Origin: Halieaceae bacterium
GTDB taxonomy: Bacteria; Pseudomonadota; Gammaproteobacteria; Pseudomonadales; Halieaceae
NCBI GenBank assembly: GCA_002683395.1
Contig: NYTG01000087.1
Location: 1-44,092, forward strand
Reading direction: 5' to 3'
DNA length: 44,092 bases
The position numbers were made by a program, and so were the translations under genes. Below are positions 41,021-44,092 of the stretch, piece after piece. The first letter of the stretch is position 1; each line of letters begins with the position of its first letter. Under the pieces are notes generated by a model. It worked only from the letters and a program-made list of their open reading frames with translations, was not told the origin of the DNA and made no database searches.

Positions 41021-43177
41021 TTAGAGAAGCGTCAGGTTGGCGTATTGAAGCACAAGCCACTTGCTACCTTCACTGAAACTCACCTCGACCCGGGCATTAC
41101 CGCCCTGCCCCTCGAACTGGGTCACGACACCCTCACCGAACACCTGGTGCAACACCAAGCGGCCGAGTTCGATCCCTTCCGCGGGGGGTTCCGCTAGAGC
41201 GGCATGCGCGAGAGACCCAATAGGACGGGAAATGGCCCCATTCAATCGCACTTCCTCAATCAGGTCTCCCGGTATCTCGCGGATAAACCGCGAAGGCGTG
41301 TTGTACATATCACCGCCGTACAGCCGGCGATTTTCAGCGTACGTCACGATCAACTTTTTCATCGCGCGGGTGATGCCAACGTACGCCAGGCGCCGCTCCT
41401 CTTCCAGACGACCCGGCTCCTCAAGCGACATTTGGTGGGGAAACAAATTTTCTTCCATCCCCGCAATGAACACTAACGGGAACTCGAGTCCCTTCGCTGA
41501 GTGCAGCGTCATCATCTGAATGCTGTCCTCGTAGGGATCAGCCTGACCTTCTCCGGCATCGAGCGCTGCGCTATCCAGAAAAGCCTGCAGCGGCGAGATC
41601 GTCTCGTCCTCGGCCTCAAAGAGGCGGGTCGCCGTCTGCAATTCCTGCAGGTTCTCGACGCGCGCCTGCCCTCGCTCCCCTTTTTCAGAGCGGTGGTAAT
41701 CCAGCAGCCCGCTGACCTCGATGACGTGCTCGGTCAGCTCATCCAGCGGCAGGGTCTCGGACGCCCGATCGAGATCATCAATCAGCGACTGAAATTGAGC
41801 CAATGCGGTCAGCGCCCGGGCCGGCAGTAAACTCTGCTCCCTGACACGATGAATGGCTCGCCACAAAGAAATCTGCTCTGCACGAGCCACCTCGCGCAGC
41901 TTTTCTACCGTCTTGCTGCCAATCCCTCGAGGCGGTGTGTTCAATACTCGTTCAAGTGCAGGGTCATCGTCGCGTGTTTGTGCGAGACGCAGATAAGCCA
42001 ACGCATTACGTATCTCAAGACGCTCGTAAAATCGCTGGCCGCCATAAATCCGATAAGGGATCCCCTCGCGCAGCAACGCTTCTTCGAGTACCCGTGACTG
42101 AGCATTGGATCGATATAAAATCGCGATGGACCGGCGAGGGTGACCGTCGCCAGCCCAGGTCTCGGCTTGCTCGACGATATAGCGCGCTTCATCTTGCTCA
42201 TTGAAACCGGCGTACAAGGTGATCGGTTCACCGCGCTCACCCTCAGTCCAGAGATTCTTGCCCAGCCTGCCTGCATTGCGCGCAATCAAACCATTTGCCG
42301 CCTCAAGAATGATTTCGGTAGAGCGATAATTCTGCTCAAGGCGCACCGTCTCAGTCCCTTTGAAATCCTCGGCGAAGCGCTGAATGTTTTCCACCCGGGC
42401 GCCACGCCAGCCGTAGATCGACTGATCATCATCACCTACCGCGACGACTGGAATGGTCTGACCTGCCAACACCCGCAGCCAAGCGTACTGGATGGTATTG
42501 GTGTCCTGGAACTCATCCACCAAAATCGTTTTAAACCGCTGCTGGTAGTGCTGAAGGGTTTCCGGAGACTTCAGCCATAGCTCATGCGCTCGGAGAAGCA
42601 ACTCGGCAAAATCGACCAGGCCACCCCGCTCGCAGGTCTCCTCGTACGCCGCATAGATCCGCACCATGGTTTTGACATACAAATCACCCTCGGGTGCCTC
42701 TACATGACGCGCTCGCAGTCCTTCGTCTTTTTGCCCGTTAATGAACCACTGCGCCTGCTTCGGGGGCCAGCGAGCCTCATCAAGCTCAAGCTCGCGACAG
42801 ACTCGTTTCACGACCCGCAGTTGGTCATCGCTATCGAGAATCTGAAACTGCTGGGGTAGGCCGGCTTCCCGCCAGTGTGCTTTCAAGAGTCGATGAGCCA
42901 GGCCATGAAAAGTGCCTACCCACAGGCCATGGGTTGGCATCTGAAGCATGTCCTCGATGCGACCCCGCATCTCCCGAGCGGCCTTGTTGGTGAAGGTGAC
43001 CGCCAGCACAGATTGGGCTGAGAATCCCTCCGCTCGGATCAGCCAGGCGATCCGGTGAACCAACACGCGGGTTTTGCCTGACCCGGCGCCAGCCAGCACC
43101 AACAGGTGGCCTGAGCTGGCCGTCACCGCATCACGCTGCGCCGTATTGAGCGGGCTCAAAATATCCGATACATCCAT
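41021..43177 (-). CDS. uvrD: DNA helicase II UvrD
   Basis: Superfamily 1 helicase of nucleotide-excision and mismatch repair, 718 residues. Q-motif LNTAQRDAVTA, Walker A GAGSGKT (30-36), AVTFTNKAAREMRGRI, VGTFHGLAHRLL, DEFQDTN, VGDDDQSIYGWRGA, LEQNYRST, MTLHSAKGLEFPLVF and VGITRAMKKL are all present. The C-terminal VFGEGVVTQFEGQG...KWLVLQYANL tail, which binds UvrB/RNA polymerase in E. coli, is kept. No LexA box was recognised upstream. dctP follows after nine bases. Confidence 0.97.
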   Translation of the reverse strand: MDVSDILSPLNTAQRDAVTASSGHLLVLAGAGSGKTRVLVHRIAWLIRAEGFSAQSVLAVTFTNKAAREMRGRIEDMLQMPTHGLWVGTFHGLAHRLLKAHWREAGLPQQFQILDSDDQLRVVKRVCRELELDEARWPPKQAQWFINGQKDEGLRARHVEAPEGDLYVKTMVRIYAAYEETCERGGLVDFAELLLRAHELWLKSPETLQHYQQRFKTILVDEFQDTNTIQYAWLRVLAGQTIPVVAVGDDDQSIYGWRGARVENIQRFAEDFKGTETVRLEQNYRSTEIILEAANGLIARNAGRLGKNLWTEGERGEPITLYAGFNEQDEARYIVEQAETWAGDGHPRRSIAILYRSNAQSRVLEEALLREGIPYRIYGGQRFYERLEIRNALAYLRLAQTRDDDPALERVLNTPPRGIGSKTVEKLREVARAEQISLWRAIHRVREQSLLPARALTALAQFQSLIDDLDRASETLPLDELTEHVIEVSGLLDYHRSEKGERGQARVENLQELQTATRLFEAEDETISPLQAFLDSAALDAGEGQADPYEDSIQMMTLHSAKGLEFPLVFIAGMEENLFPHQMSLEEPGRLEEERRLAYVGITRAMKKLIVTYAENRRLYGGDMYNTPSRFIREIPGDLIEEVRLNGAISRPIGSLAHAALAEPPAEGIELGRLVLHQVFGEGVVTQFEGQGGNARVEVSFSEGSKWLVLQYANLTLL

Positions 43178-43261
43178 AGCGAGAGTGTAACGGAATGGGG
43201 GGAATTGACTGAAGTAACCTTCGCGGCTGCTGTGTGGATAGCGGTTTCTTCAGATTGCTTT

Positions 43262-43273
43262 CATTGGTATAAA
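43262..43273 (+). promoter_or_regulatory. Candidate extended -10 promoter for the gene at 43383
   Basis: TGGTATAAA gives an extended -10 (TATAAA at 43268-43273). The -35 at 17 bases is poor (TTTCTT). Transcription near 43280 would leave a leader of about 100 bases. Apart from the uvrD start region nothing else was recognised in the 205-base gap 43178-43382. Confidence 0.4.
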
Positions 43274-43382
43274 GTGACCAGCACTCGCAGACCTATTTTG
43301 AACAATCGTCGGTTTTAACGAGCCTCAAGGGGCTTTCAAGAAGGTCGAGAACATTGCGCCACACATCACAAGGAAATCGATC

Positions 43383-43742
43383 ATGAAAATCCAAACTGCC
43401 TCACTGCTACTCGCACTCACCATATTACCCTTCAGTGCGGCTCGCGCCTGCGACATGCCCGTTGCGCCGCCCACTCCTGACGGCAATAGTGCCACTCTGG
43501 ACGACATGATTTCTGCGCAGGGTGAGGTCAAGGCGTTTCAGGGTGCTAATGCCATTTACCTCGAATGCGTTGATGATCAAATGTCGGCAGAAAAAGCCTC
43601 TATTGACGAGGGAGATGACAGTGCACAGGAGCGATATGCCCTGGCCGCCGCTGACTATAATGCTGCCGTATCGCGGGAAGAGCAGGTCGCCGCTGACTTT
43701 AATACGGCAATTCGTGCCTATAAGGCGGCCAATCCCGACTGA
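43383..43742 (+). CDS. Small secreted protein of unknown function
   Basis: 119 residues with a clear signal peptide: MKIQTASLLLALTILPFSAARA, cleavage probably before CDMP. If the Cys is at +1 it could be a lipoprotein, but the lipobox is poor (AARA-C rather than L-x-G/A-C). The mature chain (about 97 residues) is acidic and Ala-rich, with a predicted helical hairpin (QGEVKAFQGANAIYLECVDDQ and ERYALAAADYNAAVSREEQV). A second Cys in LECVDD could pair with the first. I do not recognise the family. Ends just before an imperfect hairpin. Confidence 0.8.
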   Translation: MKIQTASLLLALTILPFSAARACDMPVAPPTPDGNSATLDDMISAQGEVKAFQGANAIYLECVDDQMSAEKASIDEGDDSAQERYALAAADYNAAVSREEQVAADFNTAIRAYKAANPD

Positions 43743-43748
43743 TTGCGA

Positions 43749-43775
43749 TGCCCCTTGCCAGCCGCTGGCACGGGG
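43749..43775 (+). terminator. Imperfect hairpin after the secreted protein gene
   Basis: GCCCC-T-TGCCAG, loop CCG, then CTGGCA-C-GGGGC: eleven of twelve positions pair, beginning six bases after the stop. Only a short T-poor sequence follows, so it is an mRNA end or weak terminator. Confidence 0.45.
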
Positions 43776-43811
43776 CTATTCCACTGTCACTGAGTAGATT
43801 TGTTTGGTGCA

Positions 43812-43937
43812 TTAATCTTTTTTGTGATCCTGTGCGAGAATTCCTTTGTCCTGGAGTTTTTTCGAAAGCTTTTCCACTGGAACCAATGCTATGACCCACA
43901 TTGCAATGAGAAGTCCTATTACTATCATTCCATCCAC
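43812..43937 (-). CDS. 41-residue membrane microprotein
   Basis: Small open frame too short for routine calling. It starts GTG (43935-43937), with AAAAGGA eight bases upstream, and reads MDGMIVIGLLIAMWVIALVP, then a basic amphipathic tail EKLSKKLQDKGILAQDHKKD and TAA. That is one transmembrane helix followed by a charged, helix-prone cytoplasmic tail, the usual form of bacterial single-pass microproteins. The opposite-strand frame (43800-43994) is AT-rich and reads through the hairpin at 43958-43978, so I reject it. Function and conservation unknown. No homologue recognised. Confidence 0.55.
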   Translation of the reverse strand: MDGMIVIGLLIAMWVIALVPVEKLSKKLQDKGILAQDHKKD

Positions 43938-43954
43938 AACGATATTCCTTTTAC

Positions 43955-43978
43955 AAAAAAAGAGGTATCACCTCTTTT
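43955..43978 (-). terminator. Intrinsic terminator on the minus strand
   Basis: AAAAGAGGT, loop of three, ACCTCTTTT form a nine-base stem. On the minus strand the stem runs into seven consecutive T's, on the plus strand only into four. It sits about 38 bases after the stop of the partial gene at the window edge and just before the ribosome site of the microprotein gene. Confidence 0.8.
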
Positions 43979-44016
43979 AATAGAATACTTTTGATAAGGT
44001 TGTTGAGTGAAGATCG

Positions 44017-44091
44017 TTACTTATAAATCGCGTGACTTACCTTTTCGTCTTCAGCGAAGGTTATCTCACAGCGAACCAAATTTAGGTGAAG
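44017..44091 (-). CDS. 3' end of an unidentified gene running in from the right edge
   Basis: 24 open codons in one minus-strand frame, reading LHLNLVRCEITFAEDEKVSH and then Ala-Ile-Tyr-Lys before TAA at 44017-44019; the two other minus frames contain early stops. The terminator at 43955-43978 fits the end of such a gene. The fragment is too short to name. Low confidence. Confidence 0.35.
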   Translation of the reverse strand, partial: LHLNLVRCEITFAEDEKVSHAIYK

Positions 44092-44092
44092 C

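Noticed and set aside
43800..43994. Plus-strand frame of 64 codons in the AT-rich end region
   Set aside because: It reads through the perfect hairpin at 43958-43978, has no clear ribosome site and is dominated by Phe/Tyr/His/Asn from AT-rich DNA. The minus-strand microprotein explains the region better.

Overview
The window is about 44 kb of gene-dense, housekeeping-type chromosome from a gammaproteobacterium. Protein sequences and gene order resemble Pseudomonas and its relatives (gshB-tonB-yqgE-ruvX, pilT/yggS-proC-yggT, metX-metW-DUF4426-rdgB-hemW, ftsY-ftsE-ftsX-rpoH, rpmB-rpmG, pyrE/crc-like/rph/yicC/gmk, rpoZ-spoT-ridA, recG). The divergence, moderately high GC and TRAP transport genes suggest a marine lineage such as the Cellvibrionales/OM60-NOR5 (Halieaceae) group; that placement is inference. 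I see no rRNA, tRNA, IS element, prophage or CRISPR array.

Layout. Bases 1-100 are a perfect inverted duplication at the contig edge, running into the 3' third of metK. Then: activated methyl cycle (metK, ahcY) and rsmE (to 2.6 kb); a membrane-anchored esterase divergent from gshB, a TonB-like gene, yqgE and ruvX (to 6.7 kb); pilT divergent from yggS-proC-yggT-metX-metW-DUF4426-rdgB-hemW, a run of overlapping or nearly abutting genes (to 13.8 kb); a leftward run ftsY-ftsE-ftsX-rpoH-trmB (13.8-18.2 kb), with a perfect CIRCE operator in front of rpoH; rsmD-coaD; leftward rpmB-rpmG-(terminator)-mutM; coaBC-argB-slmA; a coiled-coil secreted protein with pyrE; a Crc-like protein; rph; yicC-gmk; rpoZ-spoT-ridA; an SDR protein; recG-ubiA-FemAB-like; yaaA; TRAP permeases dctQ-dctM and thioesterase yciA facing uvrD-dctP; and a final short accessory patch.

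How the genes work together. The blocks cover methionine/SAM metabolism (metX, metW, metK, ahcY), cell division and protein targeting (ftsEX, ftsY, slmA), translation and rRNA/tRNA modification (rsmD, rsmE, trmB, rpmB, rpmG), nucleotide and cofactor synthesis (pyrE, gmk, coaBC, coaD, argB, gshB, ubiA), nucleotide-pool and genome hygiene (rdgB, mutM, recG, uvrD, ruvX), and stress control (rpoH, spoT, yaaA).

Most unusual points: the CIRCE operator on rpoH; a RidA protein with an apparent Tat signal in front of a second, canonical-looking start; three convergent gene pairs whose stop codons share exactly four bases; a Crc-like protein outside Pseudomonas; a TRAP transporter whose binding protein gene lies on the opposite strand behind uvrD; and a previously uncalled 41-residue membrane microprotein in the AT-rich last 300 bases. 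I found no convincing new multi-gene defence or biosynthetic system.
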